Shown piece after piece: positions 42,001 through 51,683 of a stretch of DNA of 64,000 bases. The notes beneath the pieces are model-generated. The model made no database searches. It saw nothing but the letters and a program-made list of their open reading frames with translations, and was not told the origin of the DNA. Position numbers and translations under genes: made by a program. Within the stretch, counting starts at the first letter, position 1; every line of letters begins with the position of its first letter. This DNA is from Massilia agri (GTDB lineage Bacteria > Pseudomonadota > Gammaproteobacteria > Burkholderiales > Burkholderiaceae_D): positions 62,001-126,000 of the forward strand of contig NZ_JANUHA010000010.1 in assembly GCF_024753255.1 (NCBI RefSeq), in the 5' to 3' direction.

Positions 42001-43601
42001 TGGACCGGCGTTCCTTCGTCCTGTCGGCGCTTGGCGCGGGCGCGGCGGGGCTGGCGACAAGCGTCGGCTTCCATCGCTGGCAGGAGCTCACGCCCGAAGT
42101 TCATTACCCGGGTCGCCTGGAGGGCCACTTCCTGCGCGGCCGCGGCGCGCTGCCACCGCCGGCGAAGGTGGTCGACACCGACGTCGTGATCCTCGGCTCC
42201 GGCATCGGCGGCCTCAGCGCCGCCTGGCAGCTCGGCCGGCTGGGGCACGAGGACTACCTGCTGCTGGACGGCCCGGAAGCCTTCGGCAACGCGGCCGGCA
42301 GTCGCTACGGCGAGCTGGCTTGCCCGACCGGCGCCCACTACCTGCCGTTACCGGGGCCGGAATCGACCCATGTGCGCGCGATGCTGGCGGACCTCGGCAT
42401 CCTGCTGCGCGACCCGGAAGGCGAGAAGCCCTATTACGACGAACGCTTCATCCTGCACGGCCCGGAGGAGCGCCTGCTGCGTAACGGGGAGTGGCATGAG
42501 GGCCTGGTGCCGGTTGACGCCGACGATGCGGCCCAGCACAAGCTGTTCTTCGATGAGATGGCCCGCCTGCGCCACGCGCGCGGCAAGGACGGCCGACGCG
42601 CCTTCGTCTTCCCGCTGGCGCTGTCCTCGAACGACCCGGCCTACGCGCTGCTGGACCGGATCAGCTTCGCCCAGTGGCTGGGCGACCAGGGCTACCGTTC
42701 GTCGACATTGCGCTGGTACCTCGACTACTGCTGCCGCGACGATTATGGCGCGGGCCTGGACCGCGTCTCGGCCTGGGCCGGCATTCACTACTTTGCCGGG
42801 CGCTGGGGCCAGGCCGCCAACGCCGGCGAGAACGCGCTCCTGACCTGGCCGGGCGGCCTGTCGCCGCTGGCCGAGGCGTTGGCAGGCAGGGCAGGGGCGC
42901 GCAGGCGCAAGGGAACGGCGGCCTCGGTCCGCGAGGTGGACGGCAGCATCGAGGCGCTGTGCTTCACGCTGCAAGAGGGCAGGCCGCAGACCTTCCTGGT
43001 GCGGGCGCGCCGCGCGATCGTGGCCATGCCGCTGTTCGTCGCCAGCCGTGTGGTCGAGGGCATCGAGCGCTACGGCTTCGATCCGCGCCGCCATCTGCCG
43101 GAATACGCGCCCTGGATGGTGTCGAACTTCCTGATGCGCGACTTCCCGCGCGAGCTGCCCGAAGCGGTTCTAGCCTGGGACAACGTGGTGTATCAGGGCA
43201 GGGGGCTGGGCTACGTCGTCTCGACCCACCAGGACATCCGTTCGCGTCCGCCCGAAAAGACCGTCTTCACAGCCTACACGGCGCTGTCGCAGCACACGCC
43301 GGCCCAGGCGCGGCGCTGGATGCAGGGCGCCAGCGGCGCCGAGCTGCTCGAGCTCGCAAGCAGCGATCTGAAGGAGGCCTACGGCTGGGCGCTCGCACCC
43401 TGCGTCGAACGGGTCGACATCACGCTGCGCGCGCATGCGATGGCGGTGCCGCGGCCGGGATTTCGCGGCAATGCGGGCCTCGCGGCACTGCGCGAGTCGA
43501 CCGGGCCGATCCTGTTCGCGCACGCCGACCTGTCCGGCCTGTCGGTATTCGAGGAAGCCGCCTGGTGGGGATGCCGGGCGGCGCAGCGGGCGGCGGTCTA
43601 G
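42000..43601 (+). CDS. FAD-dependent oxidoreductase with Tat-like signal
   Basis: 533 residues. The N-terminus MDRRSFVLSALGAGAAGLAT resembles a Tat signal with a single-pair RR. The FAD-binding Rossmann motif is VVILGSGIGGLSAAWQLGR, followed by an amine-oxidase-like body and a C-terminal FAD segment (PILFAHADLSGLSVFEEAA). It is translationally coupled to the aminopropyltransferase gene, so oxidation of a polyamine or polyamine conjugate outside the cytoplasm is a plausible role but unproven. Confidence 0.85.
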   Translation: MDRRSFVLSALGAGAAGLATSVGFHRWQELTPEVHYPGRLEGHFLRGRGALPPPAKVVDTDVVILGSGIGGLSAAWQLGRLGHEDYLLLDGPEAFGNAAGSRYGELACPTGAHYLPLPGPESTHVRAMLADLGILLRDPEGEKPYYDERFILHGPEERLLRNGEWHEGLVPVDADDAAQHKLFFDEMARLRHARGKDGRRAFVFPLALSSNDPAYALLDRISFAQWLGDQGYRSSTLRWYLDYCCRDDYGAGLDRVSAWAGIHYFAGRWGQAANAGENALLTWPGGLSPLAEALAGRAGARRRKGTAASVREVDGSIEALCFTLQEGRPQTFLVRARRAIVAMPLFVASRVVEGIERYGFDPRRHLPEYAPWMVSNFLMRDFPRELPEAVLAWDNVVYQGRGLGYVVSTHQDIRSRPPEKTVFTAYTALSQHTPAQARRWMQGASGAELLELASSDLKEAYGWALAPCVERVDITLRAHAMAVPRPGFRGNAGLAALRESTGPILFAHADLSGLSVFEEAAWWGCRAAQRAAV

Positions 43602-43906
43602 ACGTTGCCGATGACGAAGGGGCCGATGAGGCCAATCAGCACCAGGATCCGCAGCAGCGTGCCGCCCGTGACGTGCACGCCGGCGTTGCGTCTCTGGACG
43701 ACGAAGGACCAGACGGCGCTGGCGCAGGCCACGGCCAGCGCGACCATGTAAACCATGCCGAGCTTGAGCAGGGCGTCGCCGACGTGGGTGGTGGCATTGG
43801 CGCCGGGCGAGTAGCTGGCCACCATCCAGAAGAGGCCGATCAGCGGGGCGGCGATGCCGGCCAACATGAGTGCGTTGGCGGTTTGGAGTTTGCGTCGAGG
43901 TGTCAT
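43598..43906 (-). CDS. Small membrane protein, three to four TM helices
   Basis: 102 residues, mostly hydrophobic: ALMLAGIAAPLIGLFWMVAS, LGMVYMVALAVACASAVWSF and LLRILVLIGLIGPFVIGNV. Its stop shares the CTAG palindrome with the convergent flavoprotein stop. No family recognised. Confidence 0.6.
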   Translation of the reverse strand: MTPRRKLQTANALMLAGIAAPLIGLFWMVASYSPGANATTHVGDALLKLGMVYMVALAVACASAVWSFVVQRRNAGVHVTGGTLLRILVLIGLIGPFVIGNV

Positions 43907-43965
43907 GGCTGCGCAGTGTATAGAAAACATCAGGGAATAAATACGCGGACTTTCACAGCCGTCTT

Positions 43966-44382
43966 TCAGGGGCCATGCGCGCGCGCCACGGCCGCGGTAA
44001 TGGCCTCGCAATGGGCTGCGGAGACCAGGCCGCCTTCGCGCAGGGGCTGGCCGCCATGTTCCCGGGCTTCTTCCGCGGACGCGAAGCGTATCAAGAGCCG
44101 AAGCGGCTGCCGCGACAGCGCTTCGATCGTGAAGCCCGGCATGCCGCGCTCCTTCATCAGGCTGCAGCCGGCGCGCAGCATGAACATCGATTTGCCCAGT
44201 ACGCTGCCGCTCGGGTAGCGCAGTTCCACCGTCGATGTACGGTCGTCGCGGGCGACTTCCTGGAATACCATCGCCGGCTGGCCCGCCGCATCGGCCTGCA
44301 TGCGAAACAGGGACGATTCCTGCGCTTGGGCGGAGCGGGCGGACAGGCACAACAAGGCGATGCAGAGAAGCCGTGTGTTCAT
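43966..44382 (-). CDS. Secreted protein of unknown function
   Basis: 138 residues with a signal peptide ending SARSAQAQ. The mature part has strands such as TSTVELRYPSGSVLGKSMFM and RLLIRFASAEEAREH, and two Cys residues. No family recognised. It starts at ATG 44382; frames extending upstream lack a signal peptide. Confidence 0.6.
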   Translation of the reverse strand: MNTRLLCIALLCLSARSAQAQESSLFRMQADAAGQPAMVFQEVARDDRTSTVELRYPSGSVLGKSMFMLRAGCSLMKERGMPGFTIEALSRQPLRLLIRFASAEEAREHGGQPLREGGLVSAAHCEAITAAVARAHGP

Positions 44383-44532
44383 GTGAAGGCGATCGATGGT
44401 TGCGAAACTGCGCCGTTGCTGCCGGCGCCGGCGCATATTCCCATTCGCCTTCCTGCGCCACAAGGCCTCGCGCCAATGGCCGAGCTGGCGCTACTCCGGG
44501 GGGCGGATCATGCTACTTTCGCGGACGCCGGT

Positions 44533-45369
44533 CTACAGGGGTAGCGCGTTGGCGGACTTGCCGAACAGGCGGCATGCCATCTTGCGCTCCGCATCGCCCA
44601 CCGAATACTCCTTCAGCGGAATCATGGGGCAGCTCGCCGCCCCCTTGGCCCGACACGTACCGCGTTCGACGCCGGTCGGGCGGTGAACAATCTGTTCGAG
44701 CTGTGCGGACTGCGGCTTCGCGCAATCGACCTCTTTCAAGGTCATCCAGTATTCGCCGGTCGGCACACCGGGGTCAGGCTGCCTGCCGACCGTGTCCTTC
44801 TGGGTATGGAAGGTCGTGCGGAACCAGGCCCGGACCCGGTTTCCCTTTGCCTGCACTGGCTTGGCGACCATGCTGAACACCAGCAGCATGTCCGTGAATT
44901 CCCTGGACGAGCCGACCGGCACCAGCATGTCCGGCGGCGCCGGCCGCGCTTCGGCGCACAGGCGCTTGATGTGCGTCTTGAGCACCGGGCCGTCGTAGCT
45001 GTGGTCCTTCTCCTGCGTCGTGAAGTGGTGTTCGGCTTCGATCACCCCCGGCAGGTTCGCGATGCTGTGACGCTCGATGGCCGCGAAATCGGCGGTCTCC
45101 GATGCCATGCTGGTATAGGCGAAGTTGTCGGTCATCCAGCTTCCGTCGCAGGCCAGCAGGTGATGGCCCGCGGATATCTCCCGGCTGCCCGTGAAATGGG
45201 TGAGCACGCGCACCATCGCGGCATTGCCGATCCGGATGGCCGGCTCCTTGCCCAGCACGAAGTGGTTGCCGTCCCGCTTGCTCAAGGTGATGTAGTCGGC
45301 GGCGAAAGAGGCGCCGGCAGCGCAGGCGAGCAGCAGGCCGATTGCCGGCCGCAGGGTGTGCATGGTCAT
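44533..45369 (-). CDS. Secreted protein of unknown function
   Basis: 278 residues with a signal peptide ending AGASFA. Beta-rich start DYITLSKRDGNHFVLGKEP, AHHLLACDGS-like disulfide region, and conserved-looking Cys at LCAEARP, DCAKPQ, GTCRAKGAASC and MACRLFG (likely disulfides in the periplasm). Family not recognised. Next to another small secreted protein on the same strand. Confidence 0.65.
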   Translation of the reverse strand: MTMHTLRPAIGLLLACAAGASFAADYITLSKRDGNHFVLGKEPAIRIGNAAMVRVLTHFTGSREISAGHHLLACDGSWMTDNFAYTSMASETADFAAIERHSIANLPGVIEAEHHFTTQEKDHSYDGPVLKTHIKRLCAEARPAPPDMLVPVGSSREFTDMLLVFSMVAKPVQAKGNRVRAWFRTTFHTQKDTVGRQPDPGVPTGEYWMTLKEVDCAKPQSAQLEQIVHRPTGVERGTCRAKGAASCPMIPLKEYSVGDAERKMACRLFGKSANALPL

Positions 45370-45498
45370 CGATGATTTCCTTCCTGGGCGATGGTGGTGA
45401 GCCTTGTCTTGCCAGATGTGCAATCGCGACAGTAAGCTGGCTGCTCGCGCACTGTCCATGCAACATGGCTATTCTCTGGCCCATTCGAGGAGCGTCCC

Positions 45499-45891
45499 GT
45501 GATTTCGCATATTTTTATCGGCGTCAAAGACTTCGACCGGGCTTATCGCTTCTATGCGGAGCTGATGGCGCTGCTCGGCAATTCCCCGCGTTTCTGCGAC
45601 CGCGAGCGGCCGTGGGCCGGCTGGCAATCGCATCCGGAACCGCGTCCGCTGTTCCTGATCGGCGCGCCCCATGACGGCGCCCCGCACGCAGCCGGCAATG
45701 GGCAGATGGTCGCCCTCCAGGCCGGCAGCCGTGCCGTGGTGATTGAAGCCTGGCGCCTGGCCCTCGCGCACGGCGGCACGGACGAGGGCGAACCCGGCCT
45801 GCGACCGGCTTACCACCCGCATTACTACGGCGCCTATTTCCGCGACCCCGACGGCAACAAGCTCTGCGTCGTCTGCCACGACCCCGAATAG
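45499..45891 (+). CDS. VOC-family (glyoxalase/dioxygenase-fold) protein
   Basis: 130 residues. A two-motif vicinal-oxygen-chelate fold: MISHIFIGVKDFDRAYRFYA at the start and YYGAYFRDPDGNKLCVVCHD at the end, with His4 and a C-terminal acidic site as possible metal ligands. The family includes glyoxalase I, fosfomycin-resistance enzymes and dioxygenases; the exact reaction is unknown. GTG start 45499 supported by GAGGAG six bases upstream. Confidence 0.88.
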   Translation: MISHIFIGVKDFDRAYRFYAELMALLGNSPRFCDRERPWAGWQSHPEPRPLFLIGAPHDGAPHAAGNGQMVALQAGSRAVVIEAWRLALAHGGTDEGEPGLRPAYHPHYYGAYFRDPDGNKLCVVCHDPE

Positions 45892-46104
45892 CCCTACTCG
45901 GCCCTTCAATCTGTGTTCGAATAATTCGATTGTAGATCTGAAAATTATCCGTTTTTCATCTCTCCCAGAGCCACGCATAATGACTCCATCGCATCGAACA
46001 CGAAGCGGGAGCGGCAAGGAAGCTACAGAGCCCGCTACCGTCGAACCGTTCGATGATTCTGATTAATCGCGCCAGCGATGGCGCAGCAGAAGGAGGAGCG
46101 GACC
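45892..46104. other. Intergenic promoter region for the XapX operon
   Basis: About 213 bp with an AT-rich core near 45920-45960 (GTTCGAATAATTCGATTG contains a CGAATAATTCG palindrome). It probably holds the promoter of the 46105-56966 operon. No gene seen. Confidence 0.4.
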
Positions 46105-46359
46105 ATGTACCTGATTTCCCTCGGCGCCGGCATCCTGGCCGGCCTGCTCTACGGACTGATCGACGTGCGATCGCCGGCCCCGCCCGCGATCGCCCTGGTC
46201 GGCCTGCTGGGCATGCTGGTCGGCGAGCAGATCGTCCCCGTGGCCAAGCGCCTGATCGGCGGCGAGCCGGTCACCCGGGCCTGGTTCGCCGGCGAATGCC
46301 AGCCGAAGATCACCGGCCTGCAAGCCAAGCAATCGAACCTAGAGGCCCGCAAGGGCTGA
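46105..46359 (+). CDS. XapX-domain small membrane protein
   Basis: 84 residues. Two hydrophobic helices: LISLGAGILAGLLYGLIDVR and the SPAPPAIALVGLLGMLVGEQ region, the latter with the SPAPP turn of XapX domains. Excellent ribosome site AAGGAGGAG before ATG 46105. First gene of an operon with an isochorismatase-like hydrolase and a YtcJ amidohydrolase, a recurring context for XapX proteins. Function unknown. Confidence 0.82.
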   Translation: MYLISLGAGILAGLLYGLIDVRSPAPPAIALVGLLGMLVGEQIVPVAKRLIGGEPVTRAWFAGECQPKITGLQAKQSNLEARKG

Positions 46360-46420
46360 ACCGCATCAAACCACACCCGCCGTACGAAAACGGCTCACTT
46401 GAAAAACGAAGGAGAACACC

Positions 46421-47113
46421 ATGAACAACGCCAAACTCGAAGTCCTGACCCCGGAAAACTCGCAGCTGATCATCATCGACCACCAGCCGCAGATGGCTTT
46501 CGGCGTGCAGTCGATCGACCGCCAGTCCCTGAAGAACAATGTGGTGGGCCTGGCCAAGGCGGCCAAGGTCTTCGGCATCCCGACCATCATCACCACCGTC
46601 GAGACCGAATCCTTCTCGGGCCGCACCTACCCGGAAATCCTGGACGTGTTCCCCGACCACCCGATCCTCGAGCGCACCTCGATGAACTCCTGGGACGACC
46701 AGAAGGTGCGTGACGCGCTGGCCAGGAACGGCAAGAAGAAGGTCATCGTGGCGGGCCTGTGGACCGAAGTCTGCAACACCACCTTCGCCCTGTGCGCCAT
46801 GCTCGAAGGCGACTACGAGATCTACATGGTGGCCGACGCTTCGGGCGGCACTTCGAAGGACGCCCACGACTTCGCGATGCAGCGCATGGTGCAGGCCGGC
46901 GTGGTCCCGGTGACCTGGCAGCAGGTGCTGCTCGAATGGCAGCGCGACTGGGCGCACCGCGAGACCTATGACGCCGTGATCAAGATCGTCACCGAGCACT
47001 CGGGCGCCTACGGCATGGGTGTCGACTACGCCTACACCATGGTGCACAAGGCCCCGGCGCGCAACCAGGGCAAGAACGAAGTGCTGGCCCCCGTCGCCGC
47101 ACCGGTGCGCTAA
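46421..47113 (+). CDS. Isochorismatase-family hydrolase (YcaC-like)
   Basis: 230 residues. Cysteine hydrolase fold: Asp in LIIIDHQPQMAFGV, the Lys in ALARNGKKKVIVAGLWTEVC and nucleophilic Cys in WTEVCNTTFALCAM, with a cis-peptide region at VAG. Related enzymes act on amides such as N-carbamoylsarcosine or nicotinamide; the natural substrate of YcaC types is unknown. Second gene of the XapX operon. Confidence 0.9.
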   Translation: MNNAKLEVLTPENSQLIIIDHQPQMAFGVQSIDRQSLKNNVVGLAKAAKVFGIPTIITTVETESFSGRTYPEILDVFPDHPILERTSMNSWDDQKVRDALARNGKKKVIVAGLWTEVCNTTFALCAMLEGDYEIYMVADASGGTSKDAHDFAMQRMVQAGVVPVTWQQVLLEWQRDWAHRETYDAVIKIVTEHSGAYGMGVDYAYTMVHKAPARNQGKNEVLAPVAAPVR

Positions 47114-47182
47114 GCCCACTGCAATCGAAGGCGGTCCGCTGCGGCGGGCCGCACATCCCCACCCAGGTTCAGGAGTCGTACC

Positions 47183-49057
47183 ATGCAAGCACAGTCCGCC
47201 GGCGCCGCGCCGCTCATCCTCATCAACGGCCGTTTCACCACCCTCGACCGCGAGCATCCGAATGCCAGCGCCGTCGCCATCCAGGACGGCAAGTTCCTGG
47301 CCGTCGGCGACCTGGAACACGTGATGCGGCACCGACGAGAGGACAGCCAGGTCATCGACCTGAACGGCCGCACCGCGATCCCCGGCCTGAACGACTCCCA
47401 CCTGCACCTGATCCGCGGTGGACTGAACTACAACCTGGAGCTGCGCTGGGAAGGCGTGCCCTCCCTTAGCGACGCGCTGCGCATGTTGAAGGAGCAGGCG
47501 CTGCGTACGCCGAACCCCCAGTGGGTGCGCGTGGTGGGCGGCTGGAACGAATTCCAGTTCGCCGAGAAGCGCATGCCGACGCTGGAAGAGATCAACGCCG
47601 CCGCGCCCGACACCCCGGTCTTCATCCTGCACCTGTACGACCGCGCGCTGCTCAACCGCGCCGCGCTGCGGGCCGTCGGCTACACGAAGGACACCCCGAA
47701 CCCGCCGGGCGGCGAGATCCAGCGCGACGCGGCCGGCAACCCGACCGGCATGCTGATCGCCCGTCCGAATGCGATGATCCTGTACGCGACCCTGGCCAAG
47801 GGGCCCAAGCTCCCGTACGACCTGCAGGTGAATTCCACGCGCCAGTTCATGCGCGAACTGAACCGCCTCGGCATCACCAGCGCCATCGATGCGGGCGGCG
47901 GTTTCCAGAACTACCCCGAGGACTACTCGGTCATCGAGGAACTCGACCGCAACAACCAGCTCACCATCCGCATCGCCTACAACCTGTTCACCCAGAACAA
48001 GGGCGCCGAGCTGGAAGACTTCCAGCGCTGGACCGGCATGGTCACGCCGGGGCAGGGCAGGGACTACTACCGCCACAACGGCGCCGGCGAGATGCTGGTG
48101 TTCTCGGCGGCCGACTTCGAGGACTTCCTGGAGCCGCGCCCGGAACTGGCGGCAGGCATGGAGGATGAACTGGAAAAAGTGGTGCGCCACCTGGTGGAGG
48201 CCCGCTGGCCCTTCCGCCTGCACGCCACCTACGAGGAATCGATCACCCGCATGCTCGACGTGTTCGAGAAGGTCAACCGCGACATTCCCTTCAATGGCCT
48301 GCACTGGATGTTCGACCATTGCGAGACGATCAGCGAGCGCAGTATAGAGCGTGTAAAAGCGCTGGGCGGCGGCATCGCGATCCAGCACCGCATGGCGTTC
48401 CAGGGCGAGTACTTCGTCGACCGCTACGGCGCGGACGCCGCACGCGCCACGCCGCCGATCAAGCGCATGCTGGAGACCGGCGTGCCGGTCGGCGCCGGCA
48501 CCGACGCCACCCGCGTGGCCAGCTACAACCCCTGGACCGCCCTCTACTGGCTGGTGACGGGACGCACGGTCGGCGGCCTGCCGCTGTACGGCGACCATGG
48601 CTACCTCCCGCGCGAGACGGCACTCGAACTGTGGACCTCGGGCAGCGCCTGGTTTTCGAACGAGCAGGGACGCAAGGGCCGCATCCAGGAAGGCATGCTG
48701 GCCGACCTGGTGGTGCTGTCCGAGGACTTCTTCACCGTGGAGGAAGAGGACATCAAGGCGATCGAATCGGTGCTGACGGTGGTCGGCGGCCAGCTGGTGT
48801 ATGGCGCAGCCGAGTTCAGCAGCCTGGGCCCGCCGCCGATCCCGGTGCTGCCGGAATGGTCGCCGGTGCAGAAGGTGCCGGGACACTGGCGGCGTGCAGC
48901 ACCGCAGCAGCAGCCTCTGGCTACCCTCGCCCACCAGTGCAGCGGTCCCTGCGGCGTGCACGCCCACGCGCACGACCGGGCGCGCAAGTCCAGCGTGCCG
49001 GTCTCGAATTTCGGCGGATTCTGGGGCGCCCTCGGCTGCAGCTGCTTCGCGTTCTGA
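47183..49057 (+). CDS. YtcJ-type amidohydrolase with Cys/His-rich tail
   Basis: 624 residues. Amidohydrolase_3: INGRFTTLDREHPNASAVAI, TAIPGLNDSHLHLIRGGLNY (HxH metal site), RLHATYEESITRMLDVFEKV, LHWMFDHCETIS and VPVGAGTDATRVASYNPW. The domain ends around LVYGAAEFSSL; about 65 further residues follow with a proline-rich link and a Cys/His-rich end (QCSGPCGVHAHAH, LGCSCFAF), longer than usual for the family. Likely acts in the same pathway as the isochorismatase-like hydrolase just upstream. Confidence 0.88.
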   Translation: MQAQSAGAAPLILINGRFTTLDREHPNASAVAIQDGKFLAVGDLEHVMRHRREDSQVIDLNGRTAIPGLNDSHLHLIRGGLNYNLELRWEGVPSLSDALRMLKEQALRTPNPQWVRVVGGWNEFQFAEKRMPTLEEINAAAPDTPVFILHLYDRALLNRAALRAVGYTKDTPNPPGGEIQRDAAGNPTGMLIARPNAMILYATLAKGPKLPYDLQVNSTRQFMRELNRLGITSAIDAGGGFQNYPEDYSVIEELDRNNQLTIRIAYNLFTQNKGAELEDFQRWTGMVTPGQGRDYYRHNGAGEMLVFSAADFEDFLEPRPELAAGMEDELEKVVRHLVEARWPFRLHATYEESITRMLDVFEKVNRDIPFNGLHWMFDHCETISERSIERVKALGGGIAIQHRMAFQGEYFVDRYGADAARATPPIKRMLETGVPVGAGTDATRVASYNPWTALYWLVTGRTVGGLPLYGDHGYLPRETALELWTSGSAWFSNEQGRKGRIQEGMLADLVVLSEDFFTVEEEDIKAIESVLTVVGGQLVYGAAEFSSLGPPPIPVLPEWSPVQKVPGHWRRAAPQQQPLATLAHQCSGPCGVHAHAHDRARKSSVPVSNFGGFWGALGCSCFAF

Positions 49058-49067
49058 GGCCATCGAC

Positions 49068-49744
49068 ATGAAGACTGCACAATTTCAGCGTGCCCAGGGC
49101 ATCGGCATGGGCTTCCTGGCCGGCTATGTCGACACCCTCGGCTTCATCGCCCTGTTCGGCCTCTTCACGGCCCACGTGACCGGCAACTTCGTGCTGATCG
49201 CGGTGTCGGCAGCCGACCCGGCGCAGACGCCCTCGCTCCTGAAGCTGCTGGCCTTCCCGGCCTTCATCCTGGGCGTGGCGGCGGCCCGTCTGCTGGTGGC
49301 GCGTTGCGAGCGGCGCGCCAGCTCCGCGGTGAAGCCGGTCTACCTCCTCCAGCTGGTGCTGCTGCTGGGCTTCATGGCCTGCGGCATGCTGGCCGAGCCG
49401 GTCGGCCGCAGCGCGGGTGGCCTGGCGATGGCGGCCGGCCTGCTGGGCGCCACGGCGATGGGCGCACACAGCGCGGCCAGCAAGCTGCTGCTGACCCATC
49501 TCGCGCCGACCTCGATGATGACGGGGAACGTGACCCAGCTCGTGATCGACGCGACCGACTGGCTGCGCGGCGCGGCGGACGGGGCGACCAAGGCGCGCTG
49601 CGGCAAGTTCTTCTGGCCGGTGCTGGCCTTCGCCCTCGGCTGCGGGGCGGCCGCTTTTGCCTACCTGGCCTTCGGCTTCGTCGCCCTCGTCGTGCCGGTC
49701 GCGGTCCTCTGCCTGCACCTGGCGCTGGCGGAACCGGAGGCGGC

Positions 49745-49748
<4 letters not shown>
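49068..49748 (+). CDS. YoaK/DUF1275 family membrane protein
   Basis: 226 residues, six to seven helices. Begins QGIGMGFLAGYVDTLGFIAL, with the family signature AHVTGNFVLIAVS and the second-half TSMMTGNVTQLVIDATDW. DUF1275 proteins are uncharacterised membrane proteins. ATG 49068; its stop overlaps the start of the TMEM175 gene (ATGA), so the two are translationally linked. Confidence 0.9.
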
Positions 49749-49942
<194 letters not shown>

Positions 49943-49976
49943 TGGAGTTACCTATGTTCCGTGATATAGTTGAGGT

Positions 49977-51683
49977 ATGGAAAACGTCTACCTTTACATT
50001 CGCTACAGTCACGAGAAGCAGGAGAAAGGCTCTAGTGAAGATCGCCAGATGGCGCTGGCCCTCAGCTACTGCCCAACACTCATCAACGATGCCGACCATG
50101 TTTATTTTGATAAGGGCAAGAGCGCTTACAAGGGCGAGCATTTGGAGAATGCAGGGGAACTCAAGCGCTTTCACGACGATGTAAAGAGCGGGAAGGTCCG
50201 TCCCGGCAGCACGCTACTGGTAGAAGACCTTGACCGCTTGTCACGAGCGGATATGTGGAAGGCGTCTGACTTCTTGCGGGAGCTTACCGGGGCAGGCATA
50301 ACGGTAGTGACGCTTCGTGATCGAAAGGAGTACAAAGGTACATTGACTTTTCTCGATGCGATTAACAGTCTTCTAAAGCAGGAGCTTGCGCACGATGAGA
50401 GCAAGAAGAAGGGCGGGAGGGTAGCGGACAGCTTCGTGAAGCGGTATGCAGCAGCCAGAGCCGGGGAGAAGGTCAAGGTGTTACTCCCCGGTTGGGTAGA
50501 GTGGGTCAGCAAGACCAAGTACAAGCTCAAGGAGCCGGAAGCTAACACCGTGAAGGAAATCTTCACTATGGCGGCGAAGGGTTGGAGCTACGCCATGATT
50601 GCGAAGAATTTGAATCAGCGGCTCACTCCTCCTTTCCGCGACCGAGGGAAAGGAAAGCTGTGGATTCCCGGTACTGTTTCAGCGCTCATCAAATCGAGAG
50701 CCGTTATAGGCGAGTACGCACCGAAGGACGGATTGCCGCCGATACCAAACTACTTCCCCGCTGCCATCACGGAAGGTCTGTTCAATGATGCACAGGGAGC
50801 AAGGGCGCTACGTAAGGTGACAGGCGTAACGAGCCAGAGCGAAGACAGGATAAACGTGTGGAGTAAGGTAGGGATGTGTGCTTTCTGCAAGCGTCCACTT
50901 CACTGTGTCCCGAAGGGGCGTCACTTGGAACGTTACCTTGTCTGTTCGGGGAAGGTTGGCGGGAAATGTAATGCAAAGAACGTCCCGGCCACTCGATCCG
51001 AGGAAGTGTTTTTTGATGTGCTGATGAATGTTGTCAAGTCTGACTACTTTGTGGGCGATCAATCACAGGAGCTTTCCGAACTTCGGGCGTTAGCTGGTCA
51101 GATTGACACTGCACAGGTACAGAAGCAGCGCTTGGAAAAGGTGTTGACGATCAGTGATGACCTTGAGGAAGTCGTGACCGCCATCAGGAAGGTCAAAGCT
51201 GACATTGCCCGACTGACCGCAGAGAAGCAGGAGAAGGAATCGAAGCTGCTTGAACGGGAGACAGTACAGCGTAGTAGAGCGTCCATACGAGCTAAGATCG
51301 ACTTGGAAAGCCGGGATGGACGTATCGAGGCCAATTCGTTGTTGAAGGGCTTGGGCGTTATCGTAGAGATTGGGCGTGGTACTGGTGGCGTCAGCTACAC
51401 CGTGTATCAAGGCGAGCAAAGAGCGAAGCTCCTAACCTTCCACGATAACGGTGAGAACATCTGGAATGCTACATACGATAAGGATGTGGCCGTACGCATC
51501 CATGAACTTGACGATACGCTTTGGCCTGAGCTTTCAATTGATCGGCCATTCGGCCAGAGGAAGCAGGAAGTACGGAAGCCTTCTACCGGACCTGTTCCCA
51601 ACTGGAACCAGTATGACGGGCCATTCCCTGACAACGACTACGAAGACGAGTACACGCCTACCGGGACCGATTCCGAAGCCTGA
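49977..51683 (+). CDS. Large serine recombinase (integrase of the element)
   Basis: 568 residues. N-terminal resolvase domain with catalytic Ser11 (YLYIRYSHEKQ) and LLVEDLDRLSRADMW; Recombinase domain from about 160 (KEIFTMAAKGWSYAMIAKNL); zinc ribbon with Cys301, Cys304, Cys323 and Cys331; coiled coil at about 370-425 with KVKADIARLTAEKQEKESKL. This is the standard phage-type integrase layout, and the gene starts 41 bp inside attL, as expected. The GAGG before ATG 49977 is only one base away, so translation initiation may be weak or may depend on read-through from the host operon. Confidence 0.95.
   Translation: MENVYLYIRYSHEKQEKGSSEDRQMALALSYCPTLINDADHVYFDKGKSAYKGEHLENAGELKRFHDDVKSGKVRPGSTLLVEDLDRLSRADMWKASDFLRELTGAGITVVTLRDRKEYKGTLTFLDAINSLLKQELAHDESKKKGGRVADSFVKRYAAARAGEKVKVLLPGWVEWVSKTKYKLKEPEANTVKEIFTMAAKGWSYAMIAKNLNQRLTPPFRDRGKGKLWIPGTVSALIKSRAVIGEYAPKDGLPPIPNYFPAAITEGLFNDAQGARALRKVTGVTSQSEDRINVWSKVGMCAFCKRPLHCVPKGRHLERYLVCSGKVGGKCNAKNVPATRSEEVFFDVLMNVVKSDYFVGDQSQELSELRALAGQIDTAQVQKQRLEKVLTISDDLEEVVTAIRKVKADIARLTAEKQEKESKLLERETVQRSRASIRAKIDLESRDGRIEANSLLKGLGVIVEIGRGTGGVSYTVYQGEQRAKLLTFHDNGENIWNATYDKDVAVRIHELDDTLWPELSIDRPFGQRKQEVRKPSTGPVPNWNQYDGPFPDNDYEDEYTPTGTDSEA

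Noticed and set aside
41804..42338. Minus-strand frames opposite the aminopropyltransferase and flavoprotein genes
   Set aside because: They overlap two well-supported plus-strand genes and have no domains.
46310..49069. Very long open frame of more than 900 codons on the minus strand
   Set aside because: It lies opposite the isochorismatase and YtcJ genes; the sequence is low-complexity in GC-rich codons and lacks any domain. It is a shadow of the plus-strand genes.
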